This document shows, one piece after another, positions 7,365 to 16,289 of a stretch of DNA of 64,000 nt. This stretch comes from Amycolatopsis sp. cg9 (GTDB taxonomy: Bacteria > Actinomycetota > Actinomycetes > Mycobacteriales > Pseudonocardiaceae), in assembly GCF_041346945.1 (NCBI RefSeq), contig NZ_CP166850.1:2480001-2544000 (forward strand), read 5' to 3'. Below the pieces are notes generated by a model that ran no database searches, had not been told where the DNA came from, and worked only from the letters and a program-made list of their open reading frames with translations. Each line of letters begins with the position of its first letter. Positions within the stretch are counted from its first letter, which is position 1. The position numbers and the translations under genes were made by a program.

Positions 7365-9695
7365 GTGAACCACGACCGGCAGCCCGAACCCCGACGTCGT
7401 CGCGCCCGGCGGCCCGTGCCGCGTGCCGGGCTGCTGGGCAGCGAGCCCGAGCTGATCACCCACCACGCGCACAACGGCACCGAACCGGACGAGCCGCCGA
7501 CCGTACCGATCGTCCGGCAGCGCGCCGGTGGGCCGCCGCGCCGGCCGCGGCCGCTCACCGCCCAGGACCTGCGACGACGGCGGTGGCGGCGGGTCCGGCG
7601 GATCGCCTACGTGGCCGCGGGGCTGTTCTTCGTCGTCCCCGGGATCGCCTTCGCGCTCACCTACCTGGCCGTCGACGTCCCCTCGCCGGAGACGATCGCG
7701 CAGGCGCAGGGCCAGGCCGTCACCTACCTGTTCAGCGACGGCACCGAGATGGGCAAGGACGTCCCCACCGGCGGCAACCGGCAGATCCTCGCGCCGAACC
7801 AGATCCCGGACGTCGTCAAGAAAGCCGTGATCGCCACCGAGGACGCGTCGTTCGAGACGAACTCCGGCTTCGACGTCGGCGGCATCCTGCGCGCGGCGTA
7901 CAACCAGGTCACCGGCGGCTCCGGCGGCGGCTCGACGATTTCGCAGCAGTACATCAAGAACGCTTCCGGCGACGACGACCCGACGTTGACGCGCAAGTGG
8001 GTCGAGCTCGCGAAGTCCTTCAAGATGAACCAGACCTACGAGAAGGCGGACATCATCACCGCCTACCTCAACATCATCTACTTCGGCCGCGGCTCGTACG
8101 GGATCCAAGCCGCCGCGCAGGCGTACTTCGGCAAGGACGCCGGTCAGCTCGACTACTCGCAGGCCGCCCTGCTCGCCGGGCTGATCCAGCAGCCGGGCCG
8201 CTCGGAGAACACCGCCGTCGCGACGAGCCGGTGGACCACGGCGCTGGACCGGATGCTCAAGAACGGCTACCTGACGCCGGCCCAGCGCGCCGCCGCGAAG
8301 TTCCCGACGCCGATCCCGCTGCGCGAGAGCAAGCAGGCCGGCGCGCTCAACCCGTTCCTCAAGAAGCAGGTCAAGGCCGAGCTGGCGGCGCAGGGGATCG
8401 ACGAGAAGCAGTACTACTCGGGCGGCTTCCAGGTGTTCACCACCATCGACCCGCAGGCGCAGCAGTCCGCCGAAAAGGCCGTCGCCGAAGGGATGGACGG
8501 CCAGACCGACGACCGGATCCTGAACGCGCTGGTGGCCGTCGACCCGAAGACCGGCGGCGTGCTCGCGTACTACGGCGGCGAAGCGATCGTGAAGGGCCCG
8601 AACGGCGAAGACCTGGCCGGGCGCGACTGGGCCGACGAGGCGCACAACCCCGGGTCGTCGATGAAGCCGTTCGACCTGGCGGCGTTCCTCAAGCTCGGCC
8701 GCGGCCTCGACGCGCGGTTCGACGGCACGTCCCCGCGCACGTTCCCCGGCGTCGACCTCCCGATCCGCAACGCCGGTGACAGCAGCAGCTGCTCGCAGGC
8801 GTGCACCGTCTCCGAAGCGATGCAGCGGTCCACGAACACGGTGTTCTACGACATGGTGCTCAACGTGACGAAGCCGGCCGGCGTGGCGGAAGCCGCGCGG
8901 GAGGCGGGCATCCGGACGAAGGACAACGGCGGCCGCAGCGAGCTGTTCACCGGTGACAACAACATCTCCATCGGCGGGGGCGGCACGCAGGTCACGCCGT
9001 CCGACATGGCCTCGGCGTACGCGACCTTCGCGGCGGGCGGCGTCCAGCGCGACCGGCACTTCGTGCAGAAGGTGACCAACGCGAACGGCGAAACCGCGTA
9101 CGAGGCGAAGCTGCGCTCGGCCGACGCGTTCGCCGACAACGACTCGCAGAAGAGCGCGCAGATCGCCGGGAACGTGACGGCGGCCTTGGCTCCGGTGATC
9201 CAGTTCTCCCGGCTGACCTGCCCGAACGGTCACGAGTGCGCGGGCAAGACGGGGACGCAGCAGCACACGCCGCAGAACGACGAACCCGCGTCGGCGGCGA
9301 ACGCGAACTCCCAGACGTGGATGGTGGGCTACACGCCTTCGGTGTCGGCCGCGGTCTGGGTGGGCAGCGACGGCGACAAGGCGCTGCGCGGCCCGGGTGG
9401 CGCCCCGCTGTTCGGTTCGACGCTCGCCGGCCCGATCTGGGACCGGTTCATGCAGCTCTACCTGGCGGACCGGCCGGCCGAGCGCTTCGACCGCGTCGCC
9501 GCGATCAGCTCGCCGCAGGACCGCGTGCAGGTCCAGCCGCCGCAACAGCAACAACAGCAGCGGGACCAGCGGGATTCGGTCCAGTTCGGCGACGGCGGCA
9601 ACCGGCAGCAGAACGACCAGCTCGACCGGATCCGGGAGTTCCAGCAGCGGCTGCAGGAACTGCAGGACCAGCAGCGCGGCCGAAGGAGGCCGTGA
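7365..9695 (+). CDS. bifunctional class A penicillin-binding protein, copy 3
   Basis: This third paralogue has 776 aa. The start at GTG 7365 gives MNHDRQPEP, matching the MNDDR and MPDDR starts of copies 1 and 2, and has GGAGG upstream; an in-frame ATG at 7317 is less likely. A basic cytoplasmic tail precedes one membrane segment (FVVPGIAFALTYLAVDVPSP). GT51 motifs are EDASFETNSGFD, GGSTISQQYIK and IIYFGRGSYGI. Transpeptidase motifs are SxxK at S431 (GSSMK), SxN as STNTVFYD and KTG at K628. The C-terminus is a Gln/Arg-rich tail, unlike the Thr/Pro tails of the others. All active-site residues are present, so three active enzymes with different tails are predicted. Confidence 0.93.
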   Translation: MNHDRQPEPRRRRARRPVPRAGLLGSEPELITHHAHNGTEPDEPPTVPIVRQRAGGPPRRPRPLTAQDLRRRRWRRVRRIAYVAAGLFFVVPGIAFALTYLAVDVPSPETIAQAQGQAVTYLFSDGTEMGKDVPTGGNRQILAPNQIPDVVKKAVIATEDASFETNSGFDVGGILRAAYNQVTGGSGGGSTISQQYIKNASGDDDPTLTRKWVELAKSFKMNQTYEKADIITAYLNIIYFGRGSYGIQAAAQAYFGKDAGQLDYSQAALLAGLIQQPGRSENTAVATSRWTTALDRMLKNGYLTPAQRAAAKFPTPIPLRESKQAGALNPFLKKQVKAELAAQGIDEKQYYSGGFQVFTTIDPQAQQSAEKAVAEGMDGQTDDRILNALVAVDPKTGGVLAYYGGEAIVKGPNGEDLAGRDWADEAHNPGSSMKPFDLAAFLKLGRGLDARFDGTSPRTFPGVDLPIRNAGDSSSCSQACTVSEAMQRSTNTVFYDMVLNVTKPAGVAEAAREAGIRTKDNGGRSELFTGDNNISIGGGGTQVTPSDMASAYATFAAGGVQRDRHFVQKVTNANGETAYEAKLRSADAFADNDSQKSAQIAGNVTAALAPVIQFSRLTCPNGHECAGKTGTQQHTPQNDEPASAANANSQTWMVGYTPSVSAAVWVGSDGDKALRGPGGAPLFGSTLAGPIWDRFMQLYLADRPAERFDRVAAISSPQDRVQVQPPQQQQQQRDQRDSVQFGDGGNRQQNDQLDRIREFQQRLQELQDQQRGRRRP

Positions 9696-9727
9696 CCTCG
9701 GAGCTGGGGGTCACCGAGGTCACGGCC
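9688..9727. terminator. bidirectional terminator between convergent genes
   Basis: GGCCGTGACCTCGG (9688-9701) and CCGAGGTCACGGCC (9714-9727) form a perfect 14-bp stem with a 12-nt loop. The stop codon of PBP copy 3 lies inside the left arm. The oxidoreductase on the other strand stops 11 nt beyond, so the hairpin can serve both genes. Confidence 0.8.
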
Positions 9728-9738
9728 TGGTCAGGGGG

Positions 9739-10782
9739 TCAGAGTTCGACCGTGTTGCCTTCGACGCCGGAGCGGTGCGCGGCTTCGATCACGCGCAGGG
9801 CCGCGACCGACGACTCGGGGTCGACCGGGAACTCGCCTTCGCCGCGCAGCGCGTCGCGGACCTGGGCGTAGAACAGCTCGTAGCGGCCGACCTCGGTGGG
9901 GACGGTCTTGACGTCGTTGCCGACGCCGATCTTGCCCGCGTCCGACGCCGGCTCGACGCCCCACGCTTCGTCGCCCGGGCGCATGCCCGCCTTGATCTGC
10001 GGTTCCTGCACGTCGAGGCCGTACTTGGTGAACGTCGCCTGGTCGCCGAGCACCCGGAAGCGCGGGTTCTGCGTGCCGGCGAGCGCGGACGCCCACAGGT
10101 GCGAGCGGACGCCGTTGGCGTGGTGCAGCGCGACGAAGACGTCGTCGTCGACCTGGACGCCGGCCCGGCGGCGGTCGACCTCGGCGTAGACGCGGGTGAC
10201 CGGGCCGAACAGCTGCAGCGCCTGGTCGACGATGTGCGCGCCGAGGTCGTAGAGCAGGCCGCCGGCCTCGGCCGGGTCGCCGAACTCGCGCCAGTTGTCC
10301 TTGGGCTTGGGCACCCAGCGGTCGTAGCGGGACTCGAAGCGGAAGACCTCGCCGAGCTTGCCGGACTCGAGGACCTTCCGGACGGTGAGGAAGTCGGAGT
10401 CGAGCCGCCGGTTCTGGAACACGGTCAGGCCGACGCCCGCCGCCTTCGCCGCGGCCACGACCCGCTCGGCCTCGGCCGCGGTCGGCGCGAACGGCTTGTC
10501 GACGACCACCGGCAGGCCGGCCTCGATCGCCCGCAGCGCGAGCGGGACGTGCGTGCGGTTCGGCGTGCTGACCACGACGAGGTCGAGCTCGCCGGCGTGC
10601 TCGAAGAACGCGTCGGCGTCCGGCACGACCTCCGCGCCGGGGTGGTCGGCGCGCGCCTGGGCGGCGTTGGACGACGTCGAGAGCACCGCCGGGGTGAGCC
10701 CGGGCGTCGCCGCCACCAGCGGGGCGTGGAAGACGCGTCCGCCGATGCCGTACCCGAGAACACCCACGCGCAAGTCACTCAT
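9739..10782 (-). CDS. Gfo/Idh/MocA family oxidoreductase
   Basis: This 347-aa NAD(P)-dependent dehydrogenase is of the sugar/inositol type. The N-terminal Rossmann fold begins LRVGVLGYGIGGRVFHAPL (residues 4-22), and a DKP motif (VVVDKPFAPT) lies near residue 100 where the family has its EKP lysine. The C-terminal half fits the Gfo/Idh beta-sheet domain (GGLLYDLGAHIVDQALQLFG). The frame stays open upstream; ATG 10782 was chosen because it starts the conserved fold and lies 6 nt from a -10-like TTTAAT. It diverges from a ROK repressor gene with a dyad between them, so ROK control and sugar catabolism are likely. The substrate cannot be read from sequence. Confidence 0.9.
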   Translation of the reverse strand: MSDLRVGVLGYGIGGRVFHAPLVAATPGLTPAVLSTSSNAAQARADHPGAEVVPDADAFFEHAGELDLVVVSTPNRTHVPLALRAIEAGLPVVVDKPFAPTAAEAERVVAAAKAAGVGLTVFQNRRLDSDFLTVRKVLESGKLGEVFRFESRYDRWVPKPKDNWREFGDPAEAGGLLYDLGAHIVDQALQLFGPVTRVYAEVDRRRAGVQVDDDVFVALHHANGVRSHLWASALAGTQNPRFRVLGDQATFTKYGLDVQEPQIKAGMRPGDEAWGVEPASDAGKIGVGNDVKTVPTEVGRYELFYAQVRDALRGEGEFPVDPESSVAALRVIEAAHRSGVEGNTVEL

Positions 10783-10788
10783 GCCGCC

Positions 10789-10805
10789 ATTAAACAACAC
10801 TGTTG
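10789..10805. promoter_or_regulatory. promoter plus dyad between oxidoreductase and ROK genes
   Basis: On the minus strand TTTAAT (10794-10789) is a -10-like element 6 nt before the oxidoreductase ATG. Immediately upstream is CAACA-C-TGTTG (10795-10805), a 5-bp dyad. ROK repressors bind dyads of this general form, and a protein bound here would cover the -10/-35 region. Position and symmetry are seen; the binding protein is inferred. Confidence 0.55.
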
Positions 10806-10837
10806 CGTAATTCGCCAGACGTGCGAAGATCCTGTCC

Positions 10838-11896
10838 ATGGCGGACACCGGCGTCAACCTGCGCAGCGTGCGGGAGCACAACCGCGCCCTGCTGCTCACG
10901 CACATCCTGCGCGCCGGCGGCCTCAGCCGCGTCGAACTCGCCGAGCGCACCAGTCTCACCCAGCAGGCCGTCTCCAAGATCGTGCCCGAACTCCTCGACG
11001 CCGGCTTGCTGGACGAAGAGCGCCAGCCGTCGACCGGCGTCGGCAAGCCGCGGACGCTGCTGACCATCCGGCCCGGCGCCCGGCACGCGCTCGGCGCGCG
11101 CCTCGACCGCGACGAGTTCCGCGTGCTGCGCACCAACCTCATCGGCGAGGTCGAGGAGACGGCGGGCGGCCCGCTGCCGCCCGGGTTCACGCCCGAGCAG
11201 GCGGTCGAGGCCATCGGCGCCGCCGCGCTCGAGCTCGCCGACGGCTTCGACGTGCTCGGCCTCGGCCTGGGCGCGGTCGGCCCGCTGGACCACCTCGCCG
11301 GCCTGGTCCGCGACGCGACGAACATGCCCGGCTGGCATGACGTCCCCCTGCGCGACCTGCTGGAGAAGCGCACCGGCCTGCCGGTGGTGCTCGACAAGAA
11401 CACCAACGCCGCCGCGTTCGCCCGGCTCTGGCCGCACGGCGAGCCGACGGCGACCGCGGTGGTGCTCGTCGGCACCGGCATCGGCGTCGGCCTGCTGATC
11501 GACGGGCGGCTCTACCGCGGCCCGCGGACCAACGCGGGTGAGTTCGGGCACACCACGATCGCCTACGACGGGCCCCGCTGCGCCTGCGGGCGGCACGGCT
11601 GCGTCGAGATCATGGCCAAGCGCGCACCGGACACGCGGGCCGCCGCCGGCTACCTCGGCATCGGGCTCGCCGACCTCGTCCAGGTGCTCGACCTGGAGCG
11701 GATCGTGCTGGCCGGGCGCGCGGTGCGGGACGAACCGGACGTGCACCGCGAAGCCGTTTCGGCCCGGCTCGAGGAGCTGCTGCCGCTGCCGCACTGGCAG
11801 CGGATCGAGGTCGTCGAGGACACCTCCGGCGAGGAACTGGTGACCCGCGGCGCCGCCGCCGAGGTCCTGGCCTCGTACTACGCGAATCCGGCATGA
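10838..11896 (+). CDS. ROK-family transcriptional regulator
   Basis: This 352-aa repressor consists of an N-terminal winged helix (residues 8-75; SRVELAERTSLTQQAVSKIV is the helix-turn-helix) and a ROK sugar-kinase-like domain. The ROK half contains the ATP-loop-like VLVGTGIGVGLLIDG, the GEFGH histidine segment and the zinc signature CACGRHGCVE at about residues 249-258. It probably senses a sugar or sugar phosphate and represses the divergent Gfo/Idh/MocA gene through the dyad at 10795-10805. The start is ATG 10838. No sign of truncation; ROK regulators are usually 350-400 aa. Confidence 0.92.
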   Translation: MADTGVNLRSVREHNRALLLTHILRAGGLSRVELAERTSLTQQAVSKIVPELLDAGLLDEERQPSTGVGKPRTLLTIRPGARHALGARLDRDEFRVLRTNLIGEVEETAGGPLPPGFTPEQAVEAIGAAALELADGFDVLGLGLGAVGPLDHLAGLVRDATNMPGWHDVPLRDLLEKRTGLPVVLDKNTNAAAFARLWPHGEPTATAVVLVGTGIGVGLLIDGRLYRGPRTNAGEFGHTTIAYDGPRCACGRHGCVEIMAKRAPDTRAAAGYLGIGLADLVQVLDLERIVLAGRAVRDEPDVHREAVSARLEELLPLPHWQRIEVVEDTSGEELVTRGAAAEVLASYYANPA

Positions 11897-11944
11897 TCAC
11901 CGGCTTCACCGCCGCGCTCCGCGATCACCGATACGATCCGCCTC

Positions 11945-13495
11945 GTGCCAGAGGAGACCACGCGCGAGCCGGACCCCGGCCCCGTGACGCTGACCCGGGC
12001 GGACCGGGTCGTCCCGAGCTGGAACGAGCCCCTCGCGGCGGCGGTCACCAGACCCGTCGGCGGCCCGCTCGGTGAGCACGCGGCGATCGGCAGGCACTGG
12101 TTCTGGTCGCCCCAGCGCGTCGGGCTGCTGCTCGCCACGCTCGCGCTGATGCTCTGCTGGTTCGGCAAGGGCTCCTGCATCCAGCAGTACCAGGACTCGA
12201 GCGGCGCCACCCAGCTCGACTGGCGCGCGGGCCGCCCGTTCGTCGCGATGTGCTATTCCGACATCGTGCCGCTCTACAGCTCCGAGCGGCTCGACCGGCC
12301 GGGCACCTTCCCGTACTACACGTCCTGGAAGGAGAACACGCAGACGGCGGAGAACGGCACCCGGTACATGGAGTACCCGGTGTTCACCGGCCTCTTCCAG
12401 TGGGCGAACGCGAAGCTCGCGGCGGGTTGGTACAACGTCGCCGAAGCCGGCTGGCTGCCGGGTGGGCTGCCGGTGGCCATCTACTTCGACATCACGGCGT
12501 TCTTCCTGGCGCTGGCCTGGCTCGTCACGGTCTGGGCCACCGGCCGGACGGTGAAACGGCGGCCGTGGGACGCGGTGCTGGTGGCGATCTCCCCGCTGGT
12601 GCTGGTGCACGCCTTCACCAACTTCGACGCGATCGCGACCGCGTTCACCGCGACCGGCCTGCTGGCCTGGGCGCGCAAGCGGCCGCTGCTCGCCGGGCTG
12701 CTGCTCGGCCTCGGCGCGACGGCGAAGCTCTACCCGCTGTTCCTGCTCGGCGTGCTGTTCGCGCTCTGCCTGCGCGCGGGAAAGCTGACGCCGTTCTGGA
12801 AGACCGCGGGCGCCACCGTCGTGACGTGGCTGGCGGTGAACGCGCCGTTCATCCTCACCGCCACCCGCGGCTGGTGGGAGTTCTTCCGGATGAACACGCT
12901 GCGGCCGATGGACCCGGACTCGCTGTACAACGTCCTCTCGTACACGACGGGCTGGGCCGGGTTCGACGGCGTGCTGCAGAAGAACCAGACGCCGACGTAC
13001 CTGAACCTCACGGTGGCGGTGCTGTTCCTCGCCTGCTGCGCCGGCATCGCGTACCTCGCGCTCGCCGCGCCACGGCGGCCACGCGTCGGCCAGCTCGCGT
13101 TCCTGGTCGTGGCCGCGTTCCTGCTGACGAACAAGGTGTGGAGCCCGCAGTACTCGCTGTGGCTGGTGCCGCTGGCGGTGCTGGCGATCCCGCGCTGGCG
13201 GCTGCTGCTCGGCTGGATGCTGATCGACGCGCTGGTCTGGGTGCCGCGGATGTTCTACTACCTCGGCATCGACCACAAGGGCCTGCCCGAGGGCTGGTTC
13301 CTCGGCACGGTCGTGGTGCGCGACCTGGCCGTGGTCGCGCTGTGCGTGCTGGTCGTCCGTGAGATCTACCGCCCGTCGACGGACCTGGTCCGGCTGGCGG
13401 GCGACGACGACCCGGCCGGCGGCTTCCTCGACGGCGCCCGGGACGTGATCATCCCGAACGCCACGCGGCGCCGCCGGAAGGCCGTGGCCGTCTAG
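11945..13495 (+). CDS. GT87/DUF2029-type membrane glycosyltransferase
   Basis: The product has 516 aa: a 55-aa soluble N-terminus and then about ten membrane segments. It is of the kind that transfers mannose or arabinose-type sugars from polyprenyl-phosphate donors at the outer face of the membrane. Loop segments such as YPVFTGLFQWANAK, LHAFTNFDAIAT-like and GLGATAKLYPLF agree with the family. Its place between the class A PBPs and rpsF matches Rv0051. GTG 11945 lies 7 nt after TACGAT (11932-11937) without a ribosome binding site, so the mRNA may be leaderless. The stop codon overlaps the stop of the convergent endonuclease gene by the tetranucleotide CTAG. Confidence 0.86.
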   Translation: MPEETTREPDPGPVTLTRADRVVPSWNEPLAAAVTRPVGGPLGEHAAIGRHWFWSPQRVGLLLATLALMLCWFGKGSCIQQYQDSSGATQLDWRAGRPFVAMCYSDIVPLYSSERLDRPGTFPYYTSWKENTQTAENGTRYMEYPVFTGLFQWANAKLAAGWYNVAEAGWLPGGLPVAIYFDITAFFLALAWLVTVWATGRTVKRRPWDAVLVAISPLVLVHAFTNFDAIATAFTATGLLAWARKRPLLAGLLLGLGATAKLYPLFLLGVLFALCLRAGKLTPFWKTAGATVVTWLAVNAPFILTATRGWWEFFRMNTLRPMDPDSLYNVLSYTTGWAGFDGVLQKNQTPTYLNLTVAVLFLACCAGIAYLALAAPRRPRVGQLAFLVVAAFLLTNKVWSPQYSLWLVPLAVLAIPRWRLLLGWMLIDALVWVPRMFYYLGIDHKGLPEGWFLGTVVVRDLAVVALCVLVVREIYRPSTDLVRLAGDDDPAGGFLDGARDVIIPNATRRRRKAVAV

Positions 13496-14265
13496 CCGAG
13501 CTTTTCCCGCAGGTAGGCGATGTCGGCGGCCTGGCCGTCGGCCGGGGTCTCGACGACGACCGGCGCGCCCGCGGCGCGGGCCACCTCGGCCAGCACCTCG
13601 GGGTCGATCGTGCCTTCGCCCTCGACGACGTTGGCGTGCCGGTCGCGGGTCGAGCCGAACTCGTCGCGCGAGTTGTTGAGGTGCACCAGGTCGATCCGGC
13701 CGGTGATGGCCTTGACCTTCTCGACGGCGGTTTCGAGGTCCCAGCCCGCGGCGAACGCGTGGCAGGTGTCCAGGCAGAACCCGGCGCCGAACTCGCCGAC
13801 CTTGTCCCACAGCCGGGCGATGACGTCGAGGTCGCGGGTCATCGCGTTCTCGCCGCCCGCGGTGTTCTCGATCAGGATCGGGACCTTGAAGCCGCCCTTC
13901 TCCTGCTCGCGCTCGAAGAGCTTGCGCCAGTTGTCGAGGCCGGTCTCGGCGTCGTCGTTCGCGCCGACGTGCCCGCCGTGCACGATCAGGCCCTTGGCGC
14001 CGATGGCTGCCGCACCGTCCGCGTGCTGCGTGACGTTCTTACGGGATGGGATCCGGATCCGGTTGTTCAGCGAAGCCACGTTGATGAGGTAAGGAGAGTG
14101 GATGAACACCTCGACGGGGTCGGCCGCGATGGCCTCGCCGTGGGGGTGCGGCTTCGGGGCCTTCCAGCCCTGCGGGTCCGAGAGGAAGAACTGGACGACG
14201 TCGGCTTTGCGCTCGGCGACCGCGGTCAACGGGTCGTCGTCACGGACATGGGCGCCAATCAGCAT
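13492..14265 (-). CDS. nfo: endonuclease IV (deoxyribonuclease IV, AP endonuclease)
   Basis: This 257-aa enzyme cuts DNA 5' of abasic sites in base-excision repair using three metal ions. The TIM-barrel motifs are all present: MLIGAHV at the start, HSPYLINVAS, GLIVHGGHVG, ILIENTAGG, GFCLDTCHAFAAGWD and LVHLNNSRDEFGSTRDRH. The His, Glu and Asp residues in them are the metal ligands of the family. ATG 14265 gives the usual MLIGAHV start and lies 7 nt after a -10-like TAGCGT; a GTG at 14274 would add three residues. It is convergent with the GT87 gene and shares the stop tetranucleotide CTAG with it. Confidence 0.93.
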   Translation of the reverse strand: MLIGAHVRDDDPLTAVAERKADVVQFFLSDPQGWKAPKPHPHGEAIAADPVEVFIHSPYLINVASLNNRIRIPSRKNVTQHADGAAAIGAKGLIVHGGHVGANDDAETGLDNWRKLFEREQEKGGFKVPILIENTAGGENAMTRDLDVIARLWDKVGEFGAGFCLDTCHAFAAGWDLETAVEKVKAITGRIDLVHLNNSRDEFGSTRDRHANVVEGEGTIDPEVLAEVARAAGAPVVVETPADGQAADIAYLREKLG

Positions 14266-14379
14266 GCCGAGCACGCTACTCCGGGTTCTCCTTTCCCCTG
14301 CGGGACCGGTTGGTGACGCTCGTGGAGTACCGTGAGCGCGTTCCGTGATCCAGATTGGTCCGACTGCCGGAGGGCATCG

Positions 14380-15162
14380 ATGGGGAAGCAGTTCGCACGG
14401 ATCACCGCACTGGGGTTCACCTTCGCCGCGTCGGCCGCTTTGGCGATGCCGGGCGTGGCGAGCGCGGACACCATCCCGACCCTCGGCGGGGACTGCGCGG
14501 CCACGCTGCAGAACGGCCAGGCCCGCGACGCGAAGACCGGTCTCGTCCTCGACGCCGGCGCCCCGCTGAACGCCCCGAACCAGCTCACGGTCGGGCTCGA
14601 CTCGAGCGCGCGGGACACGGACGGCTCACAGCCACTGCTCACCCTGCCGGTGGGCGACACCGTGAAGGCGCTCGGCGTCGGCGAGCTGCCGCTGGTCGGC
14701 GACGCGGCGGCCAAGGGCGTCTGCCCGGCCGCGCAGGGTGTCGTGAACACGGTCGGCGGCGTCGTGCAGGGCGCGGACCTGCCCCCGCTGCCGCTCCCGC
14801 CGGGCCCGAACCCGCCCCAGCCCGCGCCGCCGTCCCCGGTGCCGCCGGGGCCGAACCCGCCGGGTGACAGCACCGGCCCGGTGACCACCGGCCCGGGCAA
14901 CGCGAGCCTGCCGGGCGACGCGATCTCGGGCATCTTCACCAACGCCGCGCTGCTGCCGGGCGCCCTGGTGCAGGCCCCGGTGGTCGCCCAGATCATCCCC
15001 GGCCAGCAGGTTCCCACGGTCGACGCCCAGAAGTCCGGTACGGCGGAGGCACTGCCCGGTGTCACGCCGCCGGCGAAACTGCCGATGCTGCTCGCGGTCC
15101 TGGCGCTCGCGATCGTGGCCGCGGCCCTCGTCCGGGCCTGGATCCGCCGCACGCCCGCCTGA
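14380..15162 (+). CDS. secreted surface protein with C-terminal membrane anchor, paralogue 1
   Basis: I do not recognise a named family. The protein (260 aa) has a Sec signal peptide (MGKQFARITALGF to GVASA, residues 1-27) and two conserved-looking cysteines (GGDCAATL and GVCPAAQ). A Pro/Gly-rich linker spans about residues 130-170. It ends in a hydrophobic helix (LPMLLAVLALAIVAAALVRAW) with an Arg-rich tail, which suggests retention in the membrane facing the wall. ATG 14380 has GGAGG 6 nt upstream. Two genes of the same build follow in the same direction. Conserved linkage to the rpsF operon may reflect synteny only. Confidence 0.72.
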   Translation: MGKQFARITALGFTFAASAALAMPGVASADTIPTLGGDCAATLQNGQARDAKTGLVLDAGAPLNAPNQLTVGLDSSARDTDGSQPLLTLPVGDTVKALGVGELPLVGDAAAKGVCPAAQGVVNTVGGVVQGADLPPLPLPPGPNPPQPAPPSPVPPGPNPPGDSTGPVTTGPGNASLPGDAISGIFTNAALLPGALVQAPVVAQIIPGQQVPTVDAQKSGTAEALPGVTPPAKLPMLLAVLALAIVAAALVRAWIRRTPA

Positions 15163-15286
15163 CCCCTGACGCAGGGTGACACCCGCTTCCACTCGAATGC
15201 CGGACATTTCTGAGCGCGCGGGCGTTACCCGGCTGCCCTAACGTCGTTGTCCTGGGAAAGAGGCCACGACACCAGGGGCGGCGCGC

Positions 15287-16198
15287 ATGCAGGAGCGGAC
15301 ACGGAGGGCAACGGCGGTCGGTGCGACGGCGTTCGTGCTCGCGGGTTCGGCCGTGCTCGGCCTGCCCGGCACGGCGTCGGCCGAGACCAAGACCGTGGCG
15401 TGCGGCAGCACGGTGAGCGCCAAGCCCGGCGACACGATCAAGGCCACCACCCCGTTGCTCGGCCTCCCGCTCAACCTGGGGGTCGTCACCGAGGGCACCA
15501 AGGTCCTGACCGGCACCATCAACGCGATCCTCGGCACCCTCTGCCAGGTCACGGTCAACGTGGTCAACACCGTCGTCTCGCCGGTGCCGGTGGTCGGCGC
15601 CCCCGCGGCGAGCGCGATCAACCAGGGTGTCCAGGGCGTGACCAGCGGAACCCAGCAGGGCCTGTCCGCGCTGAGCGGCGGCCAGCCCGCCCCCGGCCAG
15701 CAGCCCGGCACCGGCGGCAACCCGCAGCAACCGCCGTCCGGCGGGACCGGAGGCGCGCCGCAGGGCGGCACCCCGCAGGGCTCCGGCGGCATCCCGGAAG
15801 CCAACAGCCCGCTGCTCCCCGGCTTCTCCGGCGGCGGCGCCAGCCCGGCGTTCGGCGGCTTCCCGTTCAGCATCGGGACCGGTTACGCGCCGATGCGCGA
15901 CTACAGCGGCATCCCGTTCGCGACGGCCGGCCTGTTCACCCCTTCGCCGGCGATCCGGTACGGCAGCCAGATCCCGGGTTACGCCCCGCAGTACGGCCTC
16001 ACCGGCCCGGACGGCACCGCGGCGGACGGCAGTTCCGGCGTCCAGACGGCAGGCCGCGCCGAAGCGTTGCCGTCCGCATCGGACGGTTTCACGAACGGGT
16101 CGAACCTGCCGCTGCTGATCGCGGTCCTGGCACTCTCCGGAGTCAGCGCGGGCCTCGTCCGCACCTGGGTGCTCCGCCGAATGGCCGCTGCGAATTGA
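15287..16198 (+). CDS. secreted surface protein with C-terminal membrane anchor, paralogue 2
   Basis: The 303-aa protein shares its architecture with the genes on both sides. It has a signal peptide (to GTASA, residue 31), a mature domain starting with CGSTVSAKPGDTIK, and a Gly/Gln/Pro-rich linker (residues 130-180). The motif PMRDYSGIPFATAGLF follows, and the end is an anchor helix (LPLLIAVLALSGVSAGLVRTW) with the tail VLRRMAAAN. The PMRDYSGIP motif and the LVRTWVLRR end are almost identical in paralogue 3. ATG 15287 starts the signal peptide. Function is unknown; a structural envelope role is a guess from topology. Confidence 0.72.
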   Translation: MQERTRRATAVGATAFVLAGSAVLGLPGTASAETKTVACGSTVSAKPGDTIKATTPLLGLPLNLGVVTEGTKVLTGTINAILGTLCQVTVNVVNTVVSPVPVVGAPAASAINQGVQGVTSGTQQGLSALSGGQPAPGQQPGTGGNPQQPPSGGTGGAPQGGTPQGSGGIPEANSPLLPGFSGGGASPAFGGFPFSIGTGYAPMRDYSGIPFATAGLFTPSPAIRYGSQIPGYAPQYGLTGPDGTAADGSSGVQTAGRAEALPSASDGFTNGSNLPLLIAVLALSGVSAGLVRTWVLRRMAAAN

Positions 16199-16289
16199 CC
16201 CGACTGCCGAGTATCTTTCACGTATCTCCTTCGTTGATCCTGGTGTTGCCTGGAACGACGCCCCCGTAATTCCTTGGAGGACAGTGCTC

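Noticed and set aside
4827..9554. 1575-codon frame on the minus strand opposite PBP copies 2 and 3
   Set aside because: It crosses two genes and their gap on the other strand and has no recognisable motif; a frame shadow typical of high-GC DNA.
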